A stretch of 64,000 nucleotides of DNA from contig OX467090.1 in the NCBI GenBank assembly GCA_950106755.1, forward strand, positions 5,332,001 to 5,396,000, in the 5' to 3' direction. Position 1 is the stretch's first letter; every line of letters begins with the position of its first letter. This document shows, one piece after another, positions 49,105 to 60,400 of this stretch. The notes under the pieces were generated by a model. That model was not told the DNA's origin. It searched no databases and was given only the letters and a program-made list of their open reading frames with translations. The position numbers were made by a program, and so were the translations under genes. This DNA is from Climacium dendroides. Lineage: Eukaryota; Streptophyta; Bryopsida; Hypnales; Climaciaceae.

Positions 49105-50611
49105 CACTAGAAGAAAAACGTGTCCGCCACAACCGGCCGTTCTGCGACTAGTGTCCTATGCAACTATCCTGCGACTGAAATCCTCTCTATTTGCACCAAA
49201 TTTAATTTTATTGTTTTATATTATTGTTTTTATCGCAAAGCAGTCAATCTATAGTTGTAAAAATGACTAGGAAACAACTAGAGAAAAATTGCAACTATAA
49301 AATGACCAAAGTTATTTCTTAGTCATTTTCTAGTTGTTTCCTAGTTGTTTCCTAGTTGCTTTCTAGTTGTACTTTAGTTGTATGGCAAATTTCATTAAAA
49401 TGGTAGCATTCTATATTTCTCTGTGCAATTTTTCAATTTGCGGGGTTTCAATTGCAAAATGACATCTAAGACTAATATAGATTATGTACATCTAGAACAT
49501 TTATAGATTTCAAAAATCTAGGATTCATAGAGATTTTAGACTACGGGATTTTAAAAAATTAGTAAAAATCTAGATTTTAGATATCTAGGACTTTTATAGA
49601 TTTTAGAAATCTAGGATGGATATAGATTTCAGATTGCACAGTCTAAACTGTTAAAAGTGCCAAATAATGGAATGTCTCCATTTTAATGAAATTGCCCATT
49701 TGGTTTTTAGTCATTTTACACTCTTAGAAAATTTAGCTATTTTGTTGATTTGACTGTATAGATTTGTTTCACTTATCTACTAAAAATTGAGTTTTGTAGT
49801 AGTAAAACTAGTTGTTTCCTAGTCACTTTTAAGTCATACATTAGTTGTCTTAGTTGCTTCCTAGTCATTGTTAAGTCATACATTAGTTGTTTCTTAGTTG
49901 TTTTTCAATATCTTAGTTGCTTCTTAGTCATTTTTTAGTATCTCAGTTGTCCCATATCTATTGTCAAGAGTACCTTAAAGTTGGACATATAAGACTTGTA
50001 AGCTATTGTTGTCTTATGCAATGAATTGTGTTGGTAGAATTCTAAGATTTCTACAGTTTGTAGATTTCTACAATATTTAGAATTCTATAGAATACAAAAT
50101 TCTACAACCAATAGAAATTTTTAAAAAATTGAAAATTAAGAAATTTTAAAATCTATAAAATTGTAAACTTTCCTAAACTAATGAAATCTATTAAATACCA
50201 ATTTTTGAATTTTTGAAATCTAGGAAGAAGGTAGTTCAAAAGTTCTAAAATCTAGAAAAAGGTAGATTTGAAATTCTAAAATCTTGAAAAAAGTAGATCT
50301 GAAATTTAGAAATCTAGAAAAAAAAGTAGATTTAAAATCCTAAAATCTAGAAAAAGGTAGATTTGGAATTTTGAAATCTACAAATCATCAAGACTAGTGT
50401 TTTAATAATCTACAAATTTACAAGTTGCAAACAAGTTGCAAATGAGTCACAGACAAGGTGTATTGCTACAAACGTTTCCTAGATTCTAGAGTGTCCACTG
50501 CGACTACAAAATTCCAAATTATCACTAGTTGCAATCCAGTCGCAAATGTCCGATGCAACTGAAAAACCAGTTGCGTAGCGTAGTCGCAGAACCCCCTTTT
50601 TTCTTCTAGTG
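49105..50611. mobile_element. CACTA (En/Spm) non-autonomous element, 1507 bp
   Basis: Left end CACTAGAAGAAAAA and right end TTTTTTCTTCTAGTG form a 14-bp terminal inverted repeat. The 3-bp duplication CAC flanks it (49102-49104 and 50612-50614). Both subterminal regions are crowded with TAGTTGC, TAGTTGT and TGCGACT motifs in both orientations, as expected for transposase-binding repeats. The interior is AT-rich and has no transposase. Confidence 0.93.
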
Positions 50612-51781
50612 CACGGTTGGAACTGTAGTAGGTGTTTCTAATTGAACTGGATTGTTATGCAAGTCTTCAGTTGCTTCTTGTTGTGCATCACCCTCTGAAG
50701 TGAGATCATAAAATATTGCACCTCCTGCTCGTATTTGTACCCGAGGGCGAGAGATGCTAATCTTACCAAGTCTATGAGAGTCGAACTTCGACCCAGGAGG
50801 AAGATTTGGTTTGCGCTTGAAGGAGAGAAATACTTCCTCACCTTGAAGATGAGGCTCGCGAGTGCAAAAACCTTCAGCTCCAGGCATGTTTCGAAGCGCT
50901 TGATGAAGCGATTTCAGGTTGCCGGAACATTGGGCGGTTCGTTGGGCGAATCAAAGCAACAATTCTTCTTTTCCAGGTCCAGTACTCAGTCTCTCACCAT
51001 TCAAATATTGGTAGTAGGCAACCATTTGCATGAAAGCACGTACGTAATCATCGACAGTTGCCACATATAAGTCATTACCTCGTTTACCGCTTTATTGAAG
51101 ACACTTGTTGTGTACAGTCTCCACTAAATTGCACGAGGGCATTTCAGCAAGCTCAGCCTTGGAAAGGGCCTGTGATGTCAAATGAATGGTAGTATAATTT
51201 AGAGTGAGGTTACAACTTCACAGAAAACTAAAAGCAAAAAGGCCCGGAGCAAAGTGTGAACTTACTAAATCCATAAAAACACCCCATTGGCGATAGCGGA
51301 AGTGCCAGAAAGCAAGCCATAGATCAAGACGAACGACTCCTTCATTAGTCGTTGCCCTGGAGGAAAGCTACTATGATCTGATAGTAAGGTACCGCTCTTC
51401 AGCCTTTGCTAACGACTTGACATTCTTGTATTGCATGCACAATTGACGATGTTTGTCGTTGCAGGTCTGCTCGAATGTCAGCCTTTGTATGTTTCTCCAA
51501 TGACTGGGTCCAATAGAACAAACAAGTACGTTCTTGGTCCTCCATAGGAATTGAAGCATCACCGCTACCATACACAATACAAATTGCATTCCAATTTGCT
51601 TGTGCATTGTCTGCCATGAAGCCCTTGAATTGTACGTTAAAAGCATTGTGTCTGGCCACAACAGCATTCAAGTTCTTCCAGAAGATGATTTGAGCGGCAA
51701 CATCTTCCGACTGCATATTACACACTGCAATGGTCATTACCCGACAATAGATAGCATCATAAACATGGCAGGCCATGGAAG

Positions 51782-52008
51782 CACTAGAAGAAACCAAAAT
51801 TTTCGATGTCTAAGGGAACGGATTTTAAGTGACGTTGAAGAAAACAACCTATGTTTTTCTGCCAACAATTATCTCCATTAATGTTCCATTGGACATCATT
51901 ATTGACATGAAAAATACAGGGTTTTTTTTTCAACGTCACCAAAAATTCGTTCCCTTTGACGTCGGCTGTTTTTTTGAATGTCACCTAAAACAAGGTTTTC
52001 TTATAGTG
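51782..52008. mobile_element. CACTA-type MITE, 227 bp
   Basis: Left end CACTAGAAGAAACC and right end GGTTTTCTTATAGTG, with perfect 3-bp duplication AAG (51779-51781 and 52009-52011). It shares interior text with the 29538-29748 MITE. It interrupts the MULE codon series between KGWT and SMACHV. Confidence 0.93.
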
Positions 52009-53623
52009 AAGTCCAGCCCTTCACACGCTTGATATGGTCGAACATCATCCATACATTTTGTAAATCTCCACATGGCTGCATTCTTGTCACGAGATCAACT
52101 CCACTTCTTGGCCCGACCTCAGACATCTTGAAAACAAAGACCTTGTTGGACTCGGACCCTTGGCCAAGGAATTTGTTCTCCTAGATAAATGCCCAGTAGC
52201 TAGACCCTCTAAGTTTGGTGATGTTGTCCATGACTCCAAAGCGTCTCAAGTACTGAAATGTCGTGATTTGATTTCGAATACTTGGGGAAGACATGTGTTT
52301 GAACTTATCAAACACCGGTATGAGCTCATCAAGAGTAAGTTCCTTCTGCGTTGCTCCATCTACAGAAAGAAGCAACTCACCAAGGAATTCTTTGTTGGCT
52401 TCAAGGACAATGGCAGAATTAGTTGCTGTTGGAGTCTTCTCTACTTGTTCACCAATGAGGCTCTTTATCTTCTCAGCGACATCTCTGTATTCGCCAATCT
52501 TCATAGGATGACAATGGGTTCCGAGGTGCACACATGCACGAGTCATATTTCCATGACCAAGAACATAATAAATCTTAGCCAAGCACCCATCTAAGCATGA
52601 CGGAGAAACCTTGCAGATTTTACACACGACAGTTGAGCCTTTTGGAGGGTTAGATCCAACTTCAAAGGTGAATGAGGAGACTCCATCCTATTCGGTTTCG
52701 TTAAATTGGGAGGACCGGTGCACACGAGATAAATAATCGCAAGCTGCGTTGGTAAATTGCAAATGACCTAAGCACGAAGACATTCTAAATGTTAGACCCA
52801 TGTCATTCTTGATATTGGAGGTGATGGTGCAAGTCCAAGCATGGCCATCGTGGCGTTTGTCCATGCCATGAAGGAGCTTTGCTTGTGACTATGATGCATA
52901 TTTCCTCGGCGGGGGGAACTCAAACATCACGTCGCCATCAAATCTAGGGGGAAGAAATTCCACTCTCTCGGTTTTTATTTTGGTAAAGTTTACCTTAGAC
53001 AAGATGGACTTCGACCCTTTCCTTGCAGCTAATTTTTTGAGACAATCAACTATGCTCACATAGTCATCAATCCGTGGCGGAATCGGAGGCCTAGAAGTAC
53101 TTGGATGACTACCTAGCGATGAATTTGTGTCATGCGAAGGGTGACATATTACAGTAGGATTGGGGATTGGAATAGTGGAAGACGGCAATCTACTGGGGAG
53201 CGCATCTTCATAATCATCACTCAAGAGATGGACAATACGTTCGCAAGACTCAATCTTAACCTTTCGGAGCATAGGTGTTTGCAGGGTGCATGTAGATGAC
53301 AACCTAGGGGTGAGGATCTTAGTGGATGCACCTTGAAGACGATCTTTCAACCCATACAGTCGGTACGTCCCCGACTTCAGAATCCAACACTGACCTTGAT
53401 CATTCATAGAGGACTCCTGACCTATAGTGTGAAGAAGTTCTCCTGAATCAACATCAAAGACCTCTTCATCAACATGCATAGATCCTTCTAGAAATTGAAA
53501 ATGAAGATGCAAACGAAGAGCACTAACTGTGCACTTTTCATCAGCTCCTACTTGAAAAGAAATAGGAATTCTTTGGCCATCAACATGAATTAGCACTATG
53601 GGAGGATTTTGAGAATTAGCCAT

Positions 53624-54622
53624 TGCAATGGAGAAAGGGAAGACACAGACAACATGAGAGTTGTGAGTAGAATTTAAATCCAAGAGTTCTGCAGGTATAT
53701 TTTGATGCAAGAGGTTATGCAAACATCACTGTATGAAGACATAGACAGGTAGAATTAATAAAGAGGGTGATTAAGAGACGTTTTAATTAGAAAAAATGAC
53801 GAGAGTCATGTATTGATGAAAATGATATATTTTTGAAAAGTTGCCGGCGCGTGTCAGATAGGTGGGTTGCTTGTAATTCTGTAAGTCTAATAATAAAGGG
53901 TGTTGGTGTTATGAAATAATTATACAATAGAATTGTGAATGAAGTCTAATCCATAGCATCAACAGATGGTAGTTCAATTATATAGATTTGTCATTGTTAG
54001 AGAATACATGTTTGAAAAAAGGCCTTTCATCGGGGAACTACAATGAACCATAATGTAGATGTTAGTTTGAATTACTTTAATTTATGGTGGATTTCAAATT
54101 TACAAGGACAACAAACTGGCGGCGAGTGTAAGTGTAATAGGGACCCACTAGATTTTAGTGACAGCGAGAGTTAGATTGCTAGGATAGCCTTTCTATTTAT
54201 GAAAGATATGACAATCTAAATAAAATAAACAATCTTGAAAAGTATAGACATCTAATTGGAGTATTCAAGTAGTCATAATTTACTTCATACTTGAAGTAGA
54301 GTGTTGAATGAGCGTGTTTAGGGTTGTTGAAAATATCGTTGTGGCCGCTAGATCAAGCTTACAAGGTTGTACACACCAGCTGGACATCGAGAGTATAAAG
54401 ATGTAAAAAATGTCACTTAAGTGACTATTGAGATTCGATGTGCGTGATGATAAGTAGTATTAACAAAGATTGATATACGGAGAAAGAGTCCGTGAGTGAG
54501 TATTTTAAATTCAATTGCCTGTTATTGAGAAACGTCCGTAGTAAGGGCATTGCCACATTCCCCGACTCAATAGAAGACAATATAGTGGAGAACTTAATGA
54601 TGTTCTATTGAGCCAAATGTAG
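53624..54622. other. Intergenic DNA between divergent transposase and methyltransferase-like genes
   Basis: The MULE gene reads leftward and the methyltransferase-like gene rightward from here. The MULE frame stays open for a further 33 codons above its likely start. I see no other gene; promoter elements for either side are not distinct. Confidence 0.5.
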
Positions 54623-55579
54623 GAGGGAGATAGGAAGAAGAAGCGGAAGGGTGGGTTTCGTTATTCATTTAGAAAGCAACTAGCCAAATCTAGAATGTTT
54701 AGGCAACAACTTCAACATTCAGGTATAGACCTTACTAGTATAACTAGAACACTTTTGTATCAAGGTGCTTTGTTGAAAAAAGTTGTTGAGACTCTTCCAT
54801 TGAAAGGCGAGATATCAGGATTTGCGGTATCGCGAGACAATCAACCATTCATGTTTGAGTGCAAGACCAAAGAAGAGTTGTCAAGTGAAGAACAAAGCAA
54901 AGTAAGTATCCATTGGCTGAAGAATATCTTTGATATCCTACAAAATAATGTGGTTTGTTGCGGATCATTTTTTAGGTTTTGAGCATATCGATGTTGATTG
55001 TGGAATTAATAGTAACTAGAAGAGGATTTGGGTCCAAGCGCTCATTTACCTCCGAGTGCACTAGAACGTTCAGGCACTCTTTGCATCTTGCGGCTGTATC
55101 CTCTTCCTTGGACGTCAATTGCAATATGGTTTGCTCGAGTTCCTGTTGCAAGTATAATATAAAGGTGAATTAACATTGATATGTCCAATACCAAGTCATT
55201 GGGGTATAGGGTTTTGTTACTAGAAGCTCGAAGATGACAATATTTAGATCAATGTTTCAGAAGGCGGCATTAGTGTCAGAGTATGCGCAAATAGAAGAGG
55301 CAAGTGGAGAGCAGTTTTAAGAGACCAATCAAGACAAGAATAATCATGACTACGAGCTACAACAGAACAACCAAGGCGATAAAGATCTGGACGATTGTGC
55401 ACAAAGCACACCCTCAAAGGCTTCAGATGTAGTAAGTCACTCCATCATTGCACTTTCATCTATTTTTTAATCTCTCTATAGGCCTCGAAGTTCCTCTTCT
55501 AAATTGAATGAATCACGTAGTCGGAATGGGGCTTCACCTCCCCTCCGCAACATCGAAGAGCACCCACGAGTAGTGAGCC

Positions 55580-56470
55580 CTCACAATGAAGGTTCGGTGC
55601 CGAACCCTCTTTGGGGCGGGCCCGTTGCCATCTTGTTTCGAACTGTCGTCTCCCTCCTTGACGTTAGGTTGTATCCACCAACTGTAGGAGGAGAGGGCTC
55701 AACTAAGCCCCCAAAATGAGGCTTTGGTGTTGAACCCTCTTTGGAGCTGGCCCGTTGCCATCTTTTTTTGAATTCTCGTCTCCCGCCCTTAACGTTAGGT
55801 TGTACCCACCAATTGCAAGAAAGGATTCAAATGGGCCCCCAAAATGAGGATTCGGCGCCGAACCCTCTTTGAAGCAGGCCCGATGCCATCTTGTTTTGAA
55901 TTCTTGTTTGCCCCCGTTGACGTAAGGTTGTACCCACTAGTTGTAGGACAGGGCTCAAATGGGCCCCCTAAATGAGGCTTCGGTGCCGAACCCTCTTTGG
56001 AGCTAGCCTAGGGTTGTCTGGCCGCTTGACAGGCCGCTCGCCCACCCACCCATCCATGCCCGTCCGATTAGCCTCTCGCCCGCTTGAAATCCGCCTAACT
56101 TCAATCGACGACATGTTGACCTTCTTTTTTTCTCAATATAAGAGGCTTAAGTACAAATTTAGGGGTATCAAGTATGGAAATTAAGAAAACTACCTCATTT
56201 GGCATGTCCTAAGTATGAATTTGAAGGCCCGTCCCCCACCTTTAACGTCAAATTGTACCCACCAGCTATAGGAGAAGGCTCAAATGAGCCCCTAAAATGA
56301 GGCTTTGGCGCCAAACCCTCTTTAGGGCAAGCCCGTTGCCATCTTATTTTTTAAACTCTTGTCCACCCAATAACGTGTGGATGCACCCACTAGTTTGAGA
56401 GGGGGGTTCACAAAAGCCTTGCAATGAGTTTTTGGTGCTGAACTCCCTAGGTAATTTGGTGGAATTTTAT
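55580..56470. repeat. Tandem repeat, 128-130-bp unit, six copies, with one insertion
   Basis: The phrase TTCGGTGCCGAACCCTCTTT or close variants recurs at about 55593, 55722, 55851, 55979, 56303 and 56432. Units share GCCCGTTGCCATCTT, AACGTTAGGTTGTA and CCCCCAAAATGAGG. The gap between copies 4 and 5 holds about 200 bp of unrelated sequence. Each unit carries a near-perfect palindrome around GGTGCC or GGCGCC. It lies in the long intron of the methyltransferase-like gene. Confidence 0.88.
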
Positions 56471-56981
56471 TTCGATTTTTTTTTATAATGTAAAAATTAC
56501 AATAAGAAATGGCCTTTGCTAAGAATTCCATGGGAAAGAAGTTTCAAAAATATAATTTTCTTCTATGAGATAATAGTATAGTTTGATTTCATACTTTGTA
56601 GATGCCTACAACAAGGAGTTTTTATCGTTTTTAGAAATCCTTAGGTCAAGTGGTGTAGCATCCTCCCAAAATTTTACCTCCAAATTCATAGTACTTCCAA
56701 CTCCCAAAATTACAAGTGTAACATATGACCGAGGGTTCCTTTTCATTTATATATGTCACACTTATAATTTTTGTTTTATTTCATAAGAAAAATATGAATT
56801 ATGTTTGGAGTAGTCATACGCACCTTCATTTTAAATTTCAACTTGTTTGCATTAATACTCTAAAAGTAGTGATTGAATGAAGATTGAGCAAACAAGTTGT
56901 GACACCAAGTAGTACAAGTCATTCTTGCATTCATCTTACAAAGTCCTAAAATTTTAAGTCTTCAACATCTCTAAGGTTTAG
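56471..56981. other. Intronic DNA between the two repeats, nothing recognised
   Basis: AT-rich with no family resemblance in any frame. It separates the 128-bp array from the 5S-like segment. Confidence 0.45.
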
Positions 56982-57068
56982 AAGCTGTGATAGAAGCGTG
57001 CTAAGTACTTTGGAGTTAAGCAAAGGTAGAGAGGATTAGCTCAAGGATGGGTGACCGAGGGAAGTAGG
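56982..57068 (+). ncRNA. 5S-rRNA-like segment (5S pseudogene or 5S-derived SINE)
   Basis: AAGGATGGGTGACC and GAGGGAAGT reproduce the 3' internal control region of plant 5S rRNA (box C GGATGGGTGACC is exact). GGAGTTAAGC 30 bp earlier matches the box A entry AGTTAAGC, and GTGCTAAGTAC before it resembles the 5' half. Loops in the middle are shortened, so this is not a working 5S gene. Confidence 0.6.
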
Positions 57069-57233
57069 TTGAAAAAATCTTTTTCTTCTTGCGACTTTGC
57101 CCGCGAAGCTCGCGGGATTCGGAGGATTTGGGGGATTGAAAACCGAACTTTCTTTTAGGAAAACCCTAAACCGCCACTTCACCTTCTCTACGGTTTTGCT
57201 CTTTTGGCTACCGCCCTCGACCTATCTCAGCAA

Positions 57234-57410
57234 GCATTCGGCGCCGAATGCTCCCAGCGCCCGCCTATTGTCCGTATCGACCTGCGCACTCACTTGCTGT
57301 CCGTGTTGACCTGTTGTCCAGTAAGCATTCGGCGCCAAATGCTTCTAGCCCTGTCCGTTCTTCACTGTCAACCTATTGTCCCTGTCCAGCAAGCATTCGG
57401 CGTCAAATAC
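57234..57410. repeat. Three palindrome-bearing repeats around GCATTCGGCGCC
   Basis: A perfect 18-bp palindrome GCATTCGGCGCCGAATGC stands at 57234-57251. Variants GCATTCGGCGCCAAATGC (about 57326) and GCATTCGGCGTCAAATAC (about 57393) follow, each preceded by CCAG(T/C)AA and followed by TCCCAGC- or TTCCAGC-like text. The core TTCGGCGCCGAA is the same as in the 128-bp array. Confidence 0.85.
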
Positions 57411-60400
57411 TTCCAGCGTTGTCCTACGCAGTTTCTCTCGCACCCTCGACCTATCCACGTTTGGTTTGCACGTAGAATGGCTAGTCCCTCTGTAGTAAGA
57501 CTAAGATCCCAAACCCCTACACTCTTCAATTTATATTCTTCAAAATCTAAACCGCATCTTGCTCTTTGTTTCTCAAATTACAAATGTTTTCTGATTTTGT
57601 GTAGGTTGTTGCGCATTCACAACTTGAGCATGAAGGTCTTCAATCTGAAGAACAACTCGGAGTTCTTGATGTCATTCAGGTAATTCTCTTCATTCTTAAC
57701 TCTTGGGAATGTGGCATAATCTTTGGGTATACATTATTTTTTGGGTATTAAATCTTTATTGTACATAGATTTTAATGAAGTATGTGCCTTGTCCAAGTTT
57801 TTTATTTCTCATGATTTGCATTGCCATTAATTGCATGCCAGGATTTGTCACTCTCTGAATCTGAGGATTCTACAATTCCGAAATGTCCAATCGGGATGCA
57901 AGACTCAAAGGCAGGAGAGCAAGCAAGGAGGCTTCACCAAAAGTCTGATTTTGTAAAGGTTCTCGATTGTATGTGCATCCCATTGAATCGATTCTATGTC
58001 CCCCTCTATAGGATGAGTCCTCTTCCAAGAGTCCGACCAATTCAAGAGGTTGATGTCGCTACCTTGGAAAAACGATTTGAAGGGGGTTACATCGACGGTG
58101 ATCGTGGCACTATGCCATGTACATATCCATTTTTGATGACCATATGTCATCTACGGATGTCACTGAGGAGCGCATAGCTTCTTGGGACCCTCATTGGCGT
58201 GATGTCAATGAGTGCTTTGAAAATCAACTTTAGTCTAATCCCGACTATGCTACATTCCGAGGGAAGATGTTTTTTGTGGGGGATGGCAATCACAGGTTCA
58301 CAACTTGGTGGCGCCACATCAATGCTCAACATGTCGATGATCTTCGATGGCACTATTCCATGTTTTACATTGTTCTCGACTCCAAAGGACGTATAACATC
58401 GTTGCTCAATTGCATGCACGATGTCAATTGGTGAGCACATTTCTTTCATTTAGACTTTATTTCACTTATACTCTATTTCATATGTTGTTTAGTTCACTCT
58501 AACAACTCTATTTTTCAGGTCTACCCAACACGACCACGTCAAGACTAGTTTAACTGCTAAGTTGTAACGAATTCGGTACTATGGTGGACTTAACCTTGAC
58601 GATTTTAAGGACCTGCTTACCGAGGAGGAGTTCAATACATGTCTCAAAGTGAAGAAGTCAAGTTCCACCTGGTTTCCTCTTACAATTGACGTGTTCATCT
58701 CTTTTCTTTACCAAGTAAATGATTCTATTAATTCATTATTCTTACTATATTGTCTTGAAATACATTTCTCATTTCTTGCTATTGTCATTGTTTTCTAAAT
58801 TTCCTTTGCTTTTCATTTTTTCAGCAAGATATATCTCGTGCTGCCGATGATGCGACCACTGAGTAGACACCAATTGAGAAGATATCAGCTGAGGGAGTTT
58901 GGGATGCTATGGCATTGGCTACAAACACTATGGTGAAAGCCATAAAAGCCAAGGACTTTGTAAAGTATCTCGCCGTTGCAAACCCCAAGAATGGCGAGGC
59001 TTTCTTTGATGAGGTAAATTCATTATTATCTCATATCTTTCTTTTCTTTAATTTCATCGCATTCATGGGTTTTTTTATCCGGGTTTTATTAACTCTAGTT
59101 CTCTTTCATAAACAGATCAATTCTCATTTCAGCCTCTTTAAGAAGACTGAAATGACAATTGAGAAGTTGCAAAAGGTAGCAACTGCAATAATTGAACCAC
59201 GCTTCAAGGCGAGCTGGCTTCACTGGTGGAACTTCGGCTCCATTCTTTGAGCCTCTTTTGGCTTCCCAGTTGTTGATGTCAAAGAGAGCATCTTGGATAC
59301 TTGGCTCAACCGAGCTACATTCTGGGCTCAGGTACTTCCTCCATTTTTCATTTAAATACACAATTGTCATTCTATTTGGCTCTTTACTTTTACTGATGCC
59401 ACTCTATATCTAATTTTCTCTTTCTTTGTCACTACGTAGCTCAAGGAAATGTTTATTGTGCATTTTGAAGAACTTTGTGGGGGGGACAAACTTTTGGTGA
59501 ATTGGGAGGCCTCTCCTGGATTATTGAAGCCTTCAGATTATATTAAGAGGTGGTGTATCATGTTGTGAGAGATAGCATTCTTACCATTCCTTCATCCAAA
59601 CATCATGCCTCTTTTTTTAAAGAATACCAGGCTTGACAATGTTCCATCAGCAAACCTTGCTATAAAGCAGCTACTTTACAAATTTGTGTTTTATTTCATC
59701 ATTTGTTGGGAATTTTACTCATTCTCAATACACTACACACTTCTTATGTTTTGTATCACATTTGCAATTGCTTCACTTTCTTCTCTAATTATTTGTAATG
59801 AGAGAGCTCATGCCTAAGAATGTACTTGGAGATAACAATTGCCCTCCATTCTTTGGAGCATGGATTCAGCCATCTTCAGATCTTTGCATCTTCACGCCCA
59901 TGTAGTTGAGGAAGTTTTCTACTACTCATCTCTATGGTGGTGGTTGGTATTTGGAGTGCCCTGTGAACTTCACTCCGGATGAAGAGGTGGAGCTTCGCAA
60001 TAGCATTGTTTGCACTGTACCTCTACCTCCAGTTCCAGATACTGAGGATGAGGTTGTATTCTTGGACCTCTCACAGTCACCTCATATTGCAACAGAAGAT
60101 GGCACCTCCTCAAAGAGGAAGCGCTTGAGGAAGGCGGATAAGGAGAAGTTAGTTAGGGATGCAGAGGAACAAACTGCAGTTGTCGAGAGGGCTGTGGCAG
60201 AGGCACTTGCAAAAGTGGCTACTACCAACGGTGTTCCTTTGTCTTCTTCTTCAAATATCTTTGTACCTGTTGATGTTTCTGGTTACTCTCCCCCTATTAT
60301 GGACTCACACGCAGCAGGGTCGAGTTACATGGAGGCCAGTCGAAACGTAGTGCACAATCGCATGCAGCGTTTGTCTATTGTGGCTAGGTCTTCTGCACCA

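Larger units (their letters stand above)
48208..53623 (-). pseudogene. MULE-type transposase with SWIM zinc finger, disrupted by two CACTA elements
   Basis: A Mutator-like transposase, roughly 1190 codons once insertions are discounted. Order on the minus strand: ATG at 53623 (MANSQNPPIVLIHVDG), proline/serine linker, HGMDKRHDGHAW, a cysteine/histidine-rich zinc-binding block near 52600 (CKICKVSPSCLDGC), SSPSIRNQITTFQYLRRFGV, the transposase core (MACHVYDAIYC, FKGFMADNAQANWNAICIVY), WLAFWHFRYRQWG, a 96-bp GT/AG intron (51170-51265), then a basic linker and the SWIM finger CSCP...NCKH near 48330-48400. In-frame stops at 52889, 52688, 52181, 51371, 51368, 51092, 50951 and 48974 (lowest base of each) and one frameshift near 51455 leave it inactive. 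The 227-bp and 1507-bp CACTA insertions fall at 51782 and 49105. Terminal repeats of the MULE itself are not recognised. Confidence 0.85.

Noticed and set aside
55504..57475. Proline/serine-rich open frames in the 128-bp array and in 57097-57475
   Set aside because: They arise from GC-richer tandem repeats, change frame from unit to unit and show no conserved domain.
59192..59413. Alternative frame through the seventh exon of the methyltransferase-like gene, free of stops
   Set aside because: It would break continuity with the exons on both sides; the frame with one TGA continues as WLHWWNFGSIL...VVDVKESILDTWLN and keeps splice phase.
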